From NCBI RefSeq assembly GCF_013377885.1, contig NZ_JABKAU010000038.1, forward strand, positions 1 through 40,031: 40,031 nt of DNA. Direction: 5' to 3'. The notes under the pieces were generated by a model. It ran no database searches. It had not been told where the DNA came from and was given only the letters and a program-made list of their open reading frames with translations. The position numbers were made by a program, and so were the translations under genes. Origin of the DNA: Hymenobacter lapidiphilus. Its GTDB lineage: Bacteria; Bacteroidota; Bacteroidia; Cytophagales; Hymenobacteraceae. Shown here piece by piece: positions 7,682 to 15,397 of the stretch (its first letter is position 1; every line of letters starts with the position of its first letter).

Positions 7682-9258
7682 GATACATTATAGCTATTAG
7701 CTGTCAGCTGCTAGCTGTTAGCCTTTTCGGTCTGGAAGCCAACGCCCTGAGAGTTTTGGCTGTTAGCTGTTGGCTATTAGCTGTTAGCTTGTCTGGCTTG
7801 GAAGCCAATGCCCAGCAGGCTGCTACTGTCAGTCAAGTTATGAGCACGAAAGCTATAAGCTATCAGCTAAAAGCTGACAGCTTAACTCTAAACGAGGTTA
7901 TCAATCAGGCACTGAGCCAGTCGGCGGTGGCGCGCGGGGCGAGTACCAGCCGCGACCAGAGCTACTGGCAGTGGCGGGGTTACCGGGCCAACTACCGGCC
8001 CCAACTGGGCCTGCAGGGCACATTGCCAGGCTACAGCCGGGCCGTTACGCCCGTGGTGCAGCCCGACGGCACCACCGATTTTCGGGCCGTGCGGCTCAAC
8101 AACTCCAACCTGGCCCTCACGCTCAGCCAGAACATCGGCCTGACGGGCGGGCAGGTGTTCGTGGCCTCCGAGGTGCAGCGGTTCGATGATTTCAATGGTA
8201 GCATCCGGCGCTACAACAACCAGCCGGTGGCCATTGGCCTGCTGCAACCGGTGGGGCGCTTTAATGAGCTGCGCTGGGCGCGGCGGCTGGAGCCGCTGCG
8301 CTATCAGGAAAGCGGCCGGCAATTTGTGGAGGAGCGCGAAACCATTGCTCAGCGCGTAACTGAGCTGTATTTTGATGTGCTGGGTCAGCAGGTAAGCGCC
8401 CAGGTAGCCGGCCAGAACGTGCAGGCCAACGCCGAGCTGCTGCGCCTGGGCCGGGAGCGGTACGGCCTCGGTCGCCTTTCCCAAAGCGACCTGTTGCGGC
8501 TCGAACTCAACCTGCTCACGGCCCAACAGGCCGAAGCCCAGGCCCGCCTTGATGCCCGGAACGCGGCCGTGGAGCTGCAGCGCTACACCGGCCTGGCCGC
8601 CGAAAGTCTGCGCCTGCAGGTACCCGCCACGCCGCGGCTGGGTGCGGTGCCGCCCGAGCTAGCGCTCAGCCAGGCCCAGCAGAACCGGGCAATGGTGCTC
8701 AGCTTCCGGCGGCGGCTGCTCGAAGCGGAGCGCGAAGTGGCCCGGGCCCGCGGCACCACCGGTTTTCAGGCTACGCTGGCGGCCAACCTAGGCTACATCA
8801 ACCAGGCGCCTAACCTCTGGGACACCTATGCGGCGCTGCAGCAACAGCAGCAGGTGAGCCTGAGCTTCGCGGTGCCGCTCGTAGACTGGGGCCGGCGGCA
8901 GGCGGTGGTGAAAACGGCCGAGCTGGCCCGCCGGCAGGCCCAGACCGAGGTGCAGCAGGAGCAGGCCACATTCGCGCAGGAAGTGCAGGTGCAGGCCGCC
9001 CAGCTCGGCACGCTGGCCACCCAACTGGCACTGGCGGCCCGCGTCGATACGCTGGCCCGCCGCCGCTACGCCATTGCCCAGGCCACCTACCAGGTCGGCC
9101 GCATCAGCCTCACCGACCTCACCATTGCCACCGCCGAGAAGGACCAGGCCCGCCGCGCCTACATCGAGACGCTGCGGGCCGCCTGGGTGGCCCACTACCG
9201 GCTGCGGGCCCTTACGCTCTATGATTTCGAGCGGGGCGAGGCGCTGGCGACGGAGTAG
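7678..9258 (+). CDS. TolC-family outer-membrane channel protein
   Basis: A 526-residue outer-membrane efflux protein that should form the exit duct for the adaptor and ABC permeases. The mature part starts at SLTLNEVINQALSQS, the usual TolC-type opening. It contains two long helical hairpins rich in Ala, Gln and Arg, with the family features YFDVLGQQ near the first half and YQVGRISLTDLTIA near the end. The N-terminus is abnormal. Residues 5-23 and 27-45 are a 22-residue tandem duplication of a hydrophobic signal-peptide-like segment, each ending GLEANA, and the DNA there is built on a 7-bp repeat. The second ANA-Q is the likelier cleavage site. It overlaps the adaptor gene by 4 nt; the next control region starts 30 nt after its stop. 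Confidence 0.92.
   Translation: MRYIIAISCQLLAVSLFGLEANALRVLAVSCWLLAVSLSGLEANAQQAATVSQVMSTKAISYQLKADSLTLNEVINQALSQSAVARGASTSRDQSYWQWRGYRANYRPQLGLQGTLPGYSRAVTPVVQPDGTTDFRAVRLNNSNLALTLSQNIGLTGGQVFVASEVQRFDDFNGSIRRYNNQPVAIGLLQPVGRFNELRWARRLEPLRYQESGRQFVEERETIAQRVTELYFDVLGQQVSAQVAGQNVQANAELLRLGRERYGLGRLSQSDLLRLELNLLTAQQAEAQARLDARNAAVELQRYTGLAAESLRLQVPATPRLGAVPPELALSQAQQNRAMVLSFRRRLLEAEREVARARGTTGFQATLAANLGYINQAPNLWDTYAALQQQQQVSLSFAVPLVDWGRRQAVVKTAELARRQAQTEVQQEQATFAQEVQVQAAQLGTLATQLALAARVDTLARRRYAIAQATYQVGRISLTDLTIATAEKDQARRAYIETLRAAWVAHYRLRALTLYDFERGEALATE
7691..7884 (+). repeat. Heptanucleotide TTAGCTG repeat arrays in the 5' end of the tolC-like gene
   Basis: Three blocks follow a 7-bp period: 7691-7723 (TAGCTAT, TAGCTGT, CAGCTGC, TAGCTGT), 7756-7790 (TTGGCTG, TTAGCTG, TTGGCTA, TTAGCTG) and 7850-7884 in the complementary sense (AAGCTAT, CAGCTAA, AAGCTGA). 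The first two blocks, with the following GGAAGCCAA stretch, form a 66-bp direct duplication. Block 3 can pair with block 1 or 2 as a hairpin over the translation start region. Confidence 0.85.
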
Positions 9259-9300
9259 CTGATATTGCGCATGATAGCAGGAAATGCAACCGAACAACCC

Positions 9301-9314
9301 GTCCGAAATCGGAC
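9301..9314 (+). promoter_or_regulatory. Upstream activator dyad of the ABC ATPase promoter
   Basis: GTCCG-AAAT-CGGAC, preceded by CAACCGAACAA as at the first promoter. It is centred 73.5 bp upstream of the -24 T at 9381, the identical distance to that in the adaptor promoter. Confidence 0.75.
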
Positions 9315-9380
9315 ACAATTTCCAAGAGTGTTAATTCTGTTATTACGCGTAAGTATTTGAAAATCAATTTTATAAAAATT

Positions 9381-9396
9381 TGGCCCATAGCTTGGC
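9381..9396 (+). promoter_or_regulatory. Sigma-54-like promoter before the ABC ATPase gene
   Basis: TGGCCCATAGCTTGGC fits TGGCnC-N5-TTGG, with the same GG in place of GC at -12 as the promoter at 6385. The region between it and the upstream dyad is AT-rich, which would favour DNA bending. The predicted start is near 9406, giving a leader of roughly 58 nt. Confidence 0.65.
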
Positions 9397-9422
9397 TATC
9401 CTCCTGTAACTACCTGCTTCTC

Positions 9423-9440
9423 CTGTTCGAAACCGGACAG
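9423..9440 (+). promoter_or_regulatory. Downstream dyad in the ABC ATPase leader
   Basis: CTGTTCG-AAAC-CGGACAG, a dyad with one mismatched pair, centred 50.5 bp downstream of the -24 T. This matches the position of the dyad that overlaps the adaptor ATG. It lies in the predicted leader, 23 nt before the ATPase start. Confidence 0.7.
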
Positions 9441-9463
9441 CTCACCTTTTCAACTTCCGTCTT

Positions 9464-10207
9464 ATGACCAACCTGTTCGCCTCGGCCACCGATTCGCCGC
9501 AGCCCGCCGCAGCCCCGGTAGCCGGCCCCGGCCGCGCCGTGCTTCAGCTCACCGGCATCGAGAAAGTGTACCAGACCCGCACCATCGAAACGGTGGCCCT
9601 CAACCACGTCAACCTCACCATTCATCAGGGCGAATTTGTGTCGGTGATGGGGCCTTCGGGCTGCGGCAAATCCACGCTGCTCAGCATTATGGGCCTGCTC
9701 GACGAGCCCACCAGCGGCACGCTCGAACTCGATGGCCGGCCCGTGCAGAGCTACTCCGACAAGGAGCTGGCCCGGCTGCGCAACCACAAAATCGGTTTCG
9801 TATTCCAGAGCTACCACCTGATAAACGACCTCTCGGTGCTTGATAACGTGGAGCTGCCGCTGCTATACCGGGCCGGGGTGGGCGGCAAGGAGCGCCGCCA
9901 GCGGGCCTACGCGGCCCTCGAAAAAGTGGGCCTCGGGGCGCGTACCGGCCACTTCCCGAGCCAACTTTCGGGCGGGCAGCGCCAGCGCGTAGCTATTGCC
10001 CGTGCCCTGGCCGGCGAGCCCGAAATCATACTGGCCGATGAGCCTACCGGCAACCTCGACTCGGTGATGGGCGAGGAAATCATGGACCTGCTGCTGACCC
10101 TCAACCGCGAGCAGGGCACCACCATTGTGATGGTGACCCACGACGAGCAGCAGGCTCTTAAAACCCAGCGCCTCATCCGCTTCTTCGACGGTAGCCAGGT
10201 GAGTTGA
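9464..10207 (+). CDS. ABC transporter ATP-binding protein (MacB/LolD type)
   Basis: A 247-residue soluble ATPase that should power the FtsX-like permeases encoded downstream. It shows Walker A GPSGCGKST, a Q-loop in FVFQSYHL, the signature LSGGQRQRVAIARAL, Walker B IILADEPTGNLDS and the H-loop VTHD. A 26-residue Pro/Ala-rich leader precedes the domain (LQLTGIEKVYQTRTIETVAL). It is the only ATPase in the locus, so it probably serves both permease pairs. The start at 9464 follows the second sigma-54-like promoter and its downstream dyad. The type VI-like MacB/LolD clade is inferred from the permease partners and the adjacent adaptor and TolC genes. Confidence 0.95.
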   Translation: MTNLFASATDSPQPAAAPVAGPGRAVLQLTGIEKVYQTRTIETVALNHVNLTIHQGEFVSVMGPSGCGKSTLLSIMGLLDEPTSGTLELDGRPVQSYSDKELARLRNHKIGFVFQSYHLINDLSVLDNVELPLLYRAGVGGKERRQRAYAALEKVGLGARTGHFPSQLSGGQRQRVAIARALAGEPEIILADEPTGNLDSVMGEEIMDLLLTLNREQGTTIVMVTHDEQQALKTQRLIRFFDGSQVS

Positions 10208-10308
10208 AAGGGAATTAAAAATCAACAATGAGAAATTAAAAATTTACACTGCTGCATCTATCAGTAAGGTGATTTTTGATTTTGATTATCAGTTTTTAAT
10301 TAAAAATA
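10208..10308. other. AT-rich spacer before the first permease
   Basis: About 100 nt of AT-rich sequence in an otherwise GC-rich operon, with repeated AATTAAAAAT-like runs. The end TTTTTAATTAAAAATAATG resembles the end of the spacer at 12747-12869. I see no terminator or promoter of convincing quality, so the genes on either side are probably cotranscribed. Confidence 0.5.
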
Positions 10309-11550
10309 ATGTTTTTGTCTTACCTGAAAATAGCCTGGAAGGTACTGCTGCGGCGTAAGTTTTTTACGCTTACCAGTTTGGTGGGCATCAGCTTCACGCT
10401 GATGATTCTGCTGGTGGGCGTGGCGCTCTACGATCGGGCGGCGGGTGCCTATGCGCCCGAGCAGTACCCCGACCGGTTGCTGTTTGGCAGCTACATGCAG
10501 CTGAAAATGCCCGGCAACGGCGAGATGAAAGTGCGGCCCAGCTATTGGCTGATAAACCAGCACCTGCGGAAGCTGGGGCCGGGCGTGCAGGTGGGCATCA
10601 GCGCCGAAGTGCAGGCGGTGGCCGCCTACGTGGGCGGGCGCAAGCTGGCGCTGGCCCTCAAACCTACCGATGGCGGTTTCTGGCAGGTGCTGCAGTTTCG
10701 CTTTCTGGCCGGCCGGCCCTATTCCGAGCGGCAGGCCCGCAGCGGCGAGGCGGTAGCCGTTATCAGCGCCCGCACGGCCCGGCAGTATTTTGGGGCCGGC
10801 CAGCCGGCAGTGGGGCAGGTGCTGGAAGCCAACGAGAAGCGCTACCGGGTGGTGGGCGTGGTGGCCGATGTGCCCACCATGCGTTTTCATGCCTACGCCG
10901 ACCTCTGGACACCCTACGAACCAAGCGCGCTGGAACGCCAGCCGGAGGTGCCTTTTGGGGAAAGCGAACTGTTGCTGCTGGCTCCATCGACGGCAGCCGT
11001 ACCCGATATGCGGGCCGCGCTACGCCGGGCCGTGGCCGCCATTCCGATGGATGGCGACAGCCGAATTGCCTTCTTGCCCAGCACGCTGGGCGAGTCGGTG
11101 GCCGACCGGCTGCTGGCGCGCTACAACTGGACGAGCAAACCCGTGCAGCTGTTCCGGGTGCTAAGCGGCGGGGCGGTGGCGCTGCTGCTGTTGCTGCCGG
11201 CCCTCAACCTGATTAGCATGAACGTGAGCCGGATGCGGGAGCGGGCCTCCGAAATTGGCATCCGCAAGGCCTTTGGTGCCACGGCTGGTACGCTGGCCGG
11301 GCAATTCGTGGTCGAAACCTTGGTCCTGACGCTGCTCGGCGGTCTGCTGGGGTTGGTGCTGGCCGCGGCGCTGCTACGGGGGCTGAGTAACGGCTACCTG
11401 GCGGCCTACGGTCATTTCCAACCGAGCCTGGTAGTTTTTGGCTGGGCGCTGGCGGCCACGCTGGTTTTTGGCCTGCTGTCGGGGGCTTACCCGGCCTGGC
11501 GCATGGCGCGGCTTTCGGCCGTGGAGGCCCTTAAACACGCCCGCGCATGA
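10309..11550 (+). CDS. FtsX-like ABC permease, pair 1 first subunit
   Basis: A 413-residue MacB/FtsX-type permease. One membrane segment lies near residues 20-42 (after KIAWKVLLRRKFF). A large periplasmic domain follows to about 280, containing YRVVGVVADVPTMRFHAYAD, and then three C-terminal membrane segments (about 284-305, 338-358, 373-397). The cytoplasmic loop RERASEIGIRKAFGATAGTL is the usual ATPase-coupling segment. Its first 36 residues are nearly identical to those of the gene at 12870, so the two are tandem paralogues. It overlaps the next gene in ATGA. MacB-type pumps drive substrates from the periplasm through the adaptor and TolC channel rather than across the inner membrane; here that is inferred from family and context. 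Confidence 0.93.
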   Translation: MFLSYLKIAWKVLLRRKFFTLTSLVGISFTLMILLVGVALYDRAAGAYAPEQYPDRLLFGSYMQLKMPGNGEMKVRPSYWLINQHLRKLGPGVQVGISAEVQAVAAYVGGRKLALALKPTDGGFWQVLQFRFLAGRPYSERQARSGEAVAVISARTARQYFGAGQPAVGQVLEANEKRYRVVGVVADVPTMRFHAYADLWTPYEPSALERQPEVPFGESELLLLAPSTAAVPDMRAALRRAVAAIPMDGDSRIAFLPSTLGESVADRLLARYNWTSKPVQLFRVLSGGAVALLLLLPALNLISMNVSRMRERASEIGIRKAFGATAGTLAGQFVVETLVLTLLGGLLGLVLAAALLRGLSNGYLAAYGHFQPSLVVFGWALAATLVFGLLSGAYPAWRMARLSAVEALKHARA

Positions 11551-12746
11551 TTCGGCATCTTCTCAAGCTTATCTGGCGCCGCAAAGCCGCTAATGGCCTG
11601 CTCGCACTGGAGCTGCTGCTCACGTTTCTGGTGCTCTTCGGTTTGGGCTGCCTGGTGGCCGTGGTGGGCCTGGCCCTGCGCCAGCCGCCCGGCTTCTCCT
11701 ACGAGCAGGTCTGGACGCTGCGTCTGGCTACCAACAACGATACACTGCCCCAAGAGCCTACGCTGCTGCGCCTGCAGCGGCAGCTTGGGCAGCAACCGGG
11801 GGTGGAGGTAGTTAGCCTGGCTATGTACAGCACTCCGTTCAGCGAATACATTATGAACAGCACCGCTACCGTCGCCGGCCAGCCGCCACTGATAGTAGCG
11901 GAGGTAGAAACCGACGACCAGTTTGCGGCGCTGCTGGAAATGCCGCTGCTGGAAGGTCGCTGGTTCGACCGTCGCGATGAAGCGGCTGGCCTGCCGCCTA
12001 TCATCATCAACCGCGAGATGCGGGAAGCATTTTTCGGTAATCGGCCGGCGCTGGGCCAGCGCATCAGGCTGCAGCATGCCCTAAACGAGAACGAGAAGGC
12101 GGAAGGCCGCGTGGTGGGCGTGGTAGGCTCGTACCGCCCGGGCGGCGAACTGGGCCCGCCCCAGCCGGTGGTTTTTCGGCGCCGGGTGCCGCCGGCCGAT
12201 GGTACGCGCATGTTTGCCTACACACTGCTGGTGAAGGTGAAGCCTGGTACCGGCGCCGCCCTGGAGCAGCAGCTGGTGCGCATCGTAACGGCCATTACCA
12301 AAACCTGGACGGTGAGTGCCACGCCGCTTTCCGACAGCCGCGCTCTGGCTCTGCAAACCAGCTTGGCTCCGCTGCTGGCCGTGGGCATAATCAGTGCCTT
12401 TTTGCTGCTGAATGTGGCGCTAGGCCTGTTCGGGATGCTGTGGCAGGCCATCAGCCAGCGCCGCGACGAAATAGGATTGCGCCGGGCCCTGGGCGCTACC
12501 GCCACCGATATCGGCCGGCAGTTCGTGGTCGAAACACTGGTGCTTACGACGCTGGCGCTGCTGCCGGGGCTATTTATTGCGGCCCAGTTTCCGCTGCTGG
12601 GCGTGCTGGGTGTGAGCACCCACGTGTACCTGCTGGGGATGCTACTGGCGCTGGTAGTGCTGTACGTTTTCACACTGCTCTGTACGCTGCAACCCAGCTG
12701 GCTAGCCGCCCGCATTCAGCCCGCCGTGGCTCTGCGCGAGGAATAA
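11547..12746 (+). CDS. FtsX-like ABC permease, pair 1 second subunit
   Basis: A 399-residue permease with the same topology: a membrane segment at about residues 17-44, a periplasmic domain containing LEGRWFDRRDEAAGLPPIIINREM, and three C-terminal membrane segments. The coupling loop is SQRRDEIGLRRALGATATDI. It starts MIRHLLKLIWRRKAANGLL, matching MIRHLITLMWNRRRANGLL of the gene at 14120, its paralogue in pair 2. Translation is probably coupled to the preceding gene through the 4-nt overlap. With its partner it likely forms one heterodimeric permease, an inference from the paired gene order. Confidence 0.92.
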   Translation: MIRHLLKLIWRRKAANGLLALELLLTFLVLFGLGCLVAVVGLALRQPPGFSYEQVWTLRLATNNDTLPQEPTLLRLQRQLGQQPGVEVVSLAMYSTPFSEYIMNSTATVAGQPPLIVAEVETDDQFAALLEMPLLEGRWFDRRDEAAGLPPIIINREMREAFFGNRPALGQRIRLQHALNENEKAEGRVVGVVGSYRPGGELGPPQPVVFRRRVPPADGTRMFAYTLLVKVKPGTGAALEQQLVRIVTAITKTWTVSATPLSDSRALALQTSLAPLLAVGIISAFLLLNVALGLFGMLWQAISQRRDEIGLRRALGATATDIGRQFVVETLVLTTLALLPGLFIAAQFPLLGVLGVSTHVYLLGMLLALVVLYVFTLLCTLQPSWLAARIQPAVALREE

Positions 12747-12869
12747 GAAGTTAATCAAAAACCAATAATTTGTATTAATCAGCATTTTAATAAAATATGA
12801 AATAGATAAGTTGTCTTTTGTGATACGTTTTTTAAATTTTCACTTCTCAATTTTTTAATTAAAACTGAT
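12747..12869. other. AT-rich spacer before the second permease pair
   Basis: A 123-nt AT-rich stretch between the two permease pairs, ending TTTTTTAATTAAAACTGATATG. Its position and composition parallel the spacer at 10208-10308, so it looks like part of the duplicated unit. No clear terminator is present. Confidence 0.5.
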
Positions 12870-14123
12870 ATGTTCCTTTCCTACCTGAAAATAGCTTGGA
12901 AGGTGTTGCTGCGGCGCAAGTTCTTCACCTTCATCAGTTTGTTCGGCATCTCGTTTACGCTGATGATTTTGCTGGTGGTGTACGCCATGGCCGATGGCAC
13001 TGCAGGACCGGGTATGCCCGAGCGGCGCACCGACCGGCTACTGTTCATCACGCGAATGGTGCTGGAATACCGCGACGGAGGAACCAGCAACTCGGCACTG
13101 GGCTACGCTTTTCTGGACAAGTACGCACGGACCCTGAAAACCCCGGCCAAGGTGTCAATTAGCGAGCAAACCACTACCACGTTGCCCGCCTACGTGGGCA
13201 ACCAGACCCTCAAACTCGACCTCAAGCGCACCGACGACGTGTTCTGGCAGGTGCTGGACTTCGACTTTCTGGAGGGGCGGCCCTTTAACAGGCAGGAGCA
13301 GCGCGACGCGGCGCTGGTGGCGGTTATCAACGAAAATACGGCCCGCCGCTACTTTGGAACCGCGCAGGGTGTAGTGGGTCGGGTGCTGGAACTGGATGCC
13401 GTGCGCTACCGGGTGGTGGGCGTGGTGCGCGACGTGCCGCTGTCGCGCATTCAGACCTACGCCGAGGTGTGGACTCCGCTGAGCACTACGACGGCCAACC
13501 TGCGCGACCCCGATTATCTGGGCGGCTACATGGCCATTCTGCTGGCCCGCTCACCGGCCGATATAGACGCGGTGAAAGCCGAGTACCAGCAGGTGATTGA
13601 CCGGGTGCCGCTGCCCGACCCCAAGGAGTTCAAAAAGGTGGCTTCGCGGGCGCATACGATGTTTGCTTCACTGATGGCCCAGGGCAGCGGCGATACGTCG
13701 CCCGACGGGGCCAGTGGGGTGTTTGCGCGCATTGCGGCGGCGTTGGCCCTGTTGTTTATGCTGCTGCCAGCCCTCAACCTGGTGAACGTGAACGTGAGCC
13801 GGACCCTGGAACGTGCCTCCGAGATTGGGGTGCGCAAGGCCTTCGGGGCCACCACCGGGGCGCTGATGCGGCAGTTCCTGCTCGAAAACATCTTCCTGAC
13901 GCTGCTGGGGGGCCTGCTGGGGCTGGCGCTGGCGGCGGGGGCGCTGGCCTTTATCAACAGCACCCACCTGATTCCTTACGCCCAGTTCGCGCTCAACGGC
14001 CGGGTATTTCTGGTGGCGCTAGGGCTGGCGTTGGTTTTTGGAATGCTGTCGGGGGTGTACCCGGCTTACAAAATGTCGAAACTACAGGCCGCCCAGGTCT
14101 TGAAAGGAGAAACCGCCTTATGA
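12870..14123 (+). CDS. FtsX-like ABC permease, pair 2 first subunit
   Basis: A 417-residue permease, paralogous to the gene at 10309; they share MFLSYLKIAWKVLLRRKFFT and most of the following membrane segment. The periplasmic domain includes YRVVGVVRDVPLSRIQTYAEVW, and the coupling loop reads LERASEIGVRKAFGATTGAL. Three C-terminal membrane segments follow. Periplasmic sequences differ much more from the pair 1 copy than do the membrane and coupling regions, suggesting different substrates or partners driven by the same ATPase. It overlaps the next gene by 4 nt. Confidence 0.93.
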   Translation: MFLSYLKIAWKVLLRRKFFTFISLFGISFTLMILLVVYAMADGTAGPGMPERRTDRLLFITRMVLEYRDGGTSNSALGYAFLDKYARTLKTPAKVSISEQTTTTLPAYVGNQTLKLDLKRTDDVFWQVLDFDFLEGRPFNRQEQRDAALVAVINENTARRYFGTAQGVVGRVLELDAVRYRVVGVVRDVPLSRIQTYAEVWTPLSTTTANLRDPDYLGGYMAILLARSPADIDAVKAEYQQVIDRVPLPDPKEFKKVASRAHTMFASLMAQGSGDTSPDGASGVFARIAAALALLFMLLPALNLVNVNVSRTLERASEIGVRKAFGATTGALMRQFLLENIFLTLLGGLLGLALAAGALAFINSTHLIPYAQFALNGRVFLVALGLALVFGMLSGVYPAYKMSKLQAAQVLKGETAL

Positions 14124-15310
14124 TACGCCACCTGATTACTCTGATGTGGAACCGCCGCCGGGCCAATGGCCTGCTGCTGGCCGAAATATTCCTGGCCTTT
14201 GTGGTGCTGTTTATCGTGGGCAGCGTGGGCCTGTACAACTACCGCAACTACCGGGCACCGCTGGGCTTCGGCTACGAAAACGTGTGGCAAATCAACCTGG
14301 ATGCCGGCACCCAGCCCCGCCCCGAGCAGTACGCCACACTGCAAACCATTCTGCGCCAGCTGCGGGCCACGCCGGGCGTCGTGGGCGTGGCGCGAACTTC
14401 TTCCAACACGCCGTTCAGTTTCAGCACTAACAACATCTACCTGGAAACCGAACAGAACGGCGTGAAGCGAACCGTGGAGCCGGTGAACATTTACTATGCC
14501 AGCCCGGAGCTGAGCGGAGTGATGGGCCTGGAGCTGCGGGCGGGCCGCTGGTTCGACCGCCGCGACGAGGCCGCGACCCGCCCGTCGGTTGTCATCAACG
14601 AGCAGCTGCGCGACGAGCTGTTCGGCCCTGGCGGATTGGCTGTGGGCAAGCGCATCGGCAACAAAGACCGCGAGTGGCAGGTGGTGGGCGTGAGCGGCTC
14701 CTACCGGGCCGGCGGCGAGCTGAGCGAGCCCCAGCCGGGCATGTTCGTGCACGTTAGCTCCGAGGATACGAGCCGCGCCGCCAGCCGGCTGCTATTGGCG
14801 GTGAAGCCCGGCAGCGGCGCGGAGCTGGAAAAGAAGCTCAGCGCCGACATCCGGAGTGCCGGTCCCACCTGGATCAGCAACATCACAACGCTGCCCGACC
14901 AGCGACAGACGCAGCTGAAAGCTGGCTTGGTACTGCCCGTGTTGCTGGGCGTGGTGTGCCTGTTTCTGCTTATCAATGTAGGGTTGGGGCTATTTGGAGT
15001 GCTGTGGCTGAACATCAGTCGGCGGCGGGGCGAGATTGGCGTGCGCCGGGCCATGGGTGCTACGGCCGGCGGCATCAGCGGGCAGGTGCTGGGCGAAATC
15101 CTGGTCATCACTACCTTCGGGCTGGCGCTGGGGCTGCTGGTGGCGGTGCAGTTTCCGCTGCTGGGCGTGCAGAATGTGCGGCCCGATATTTACTTCACGG
15201 CCATGCTGCTGGCGGCCGGGACCCTGTATCTGCTGGCCACGGTATGCGCCCTGTACCCGAGCCGGCTGGCGGCCGGTATTCAGCCCGCCGTGGCGCTGCG
15301 CGAAGAATAA
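14120..15310 (+). CDS. FtsX-like ABC permease, pair 2 second subunit
   Basis: A 396-residue permease, paralogue of the gene at 11547. It has an N-terminal membrane segment (about 16-36), a periplasmic domain with LRAGRWFDRRDEAATRPSVVINEQ, and C-terminal membrane segments. The coupling loop is SRRRGEIGVRRAMGATAGGI. An AAAGGAGA purine run 10 nt before the ATG is one of the few Shine-Dalgarno-like sequences in the operon. It is the last ABC gene; 87 nt follow before the DUF5694 gene, with no obvious terminator. Confidence 0.92.
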   Translation: MIRHLITLMWNRRRANGLLLAEIFLAFVVLFIVGSVGLYNYRNYRAPLGFGYENVWQINLDAGTQPRPEQYATLQTILRQLRATPGVVGVARTSSNTPFSFSTNNIYLETEQNGVKRTVEPVNIYYASPELSGVMGLELRAGRWFDRRDEAATRPSVVINEQLRDELFGPGGLAVGKRIGNKDREWQVVGVSGSYRAGGELSEPQPGMFVHVSSEDTSRAASRLLLAVKPGSGAELEKKLSADIRSAGPTWISNITTLPDQRQTQLKAGLVLPVLLGVVCLFLLINVGLGLFGVLWLNISRRRGEIGVRRAMGATAGGISGQVLGEILVITTFGLALGLLVAVQFPLLGVQNVRPDIYFTAMLLAAGTLYLLATVCALYPSRLAAGIQPAVALREE

Positions 15311-15397
15311 GCTGAACTTCCAACGCGGCGGCCGGCTCTGAAAACGCTGATAGCATGCGCTGTTTGCCGGGAGCAGGCCACGCTGTTTAGTCGCTCC

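Noticed and set aside
9259..9463. A small RNA gene in the AT-rich gap before the ABC ATPase
   Set aside because: The gap is accounted for by the dyads and the sigma-54-like promoter; I see no terminator or conserved RNA fold.
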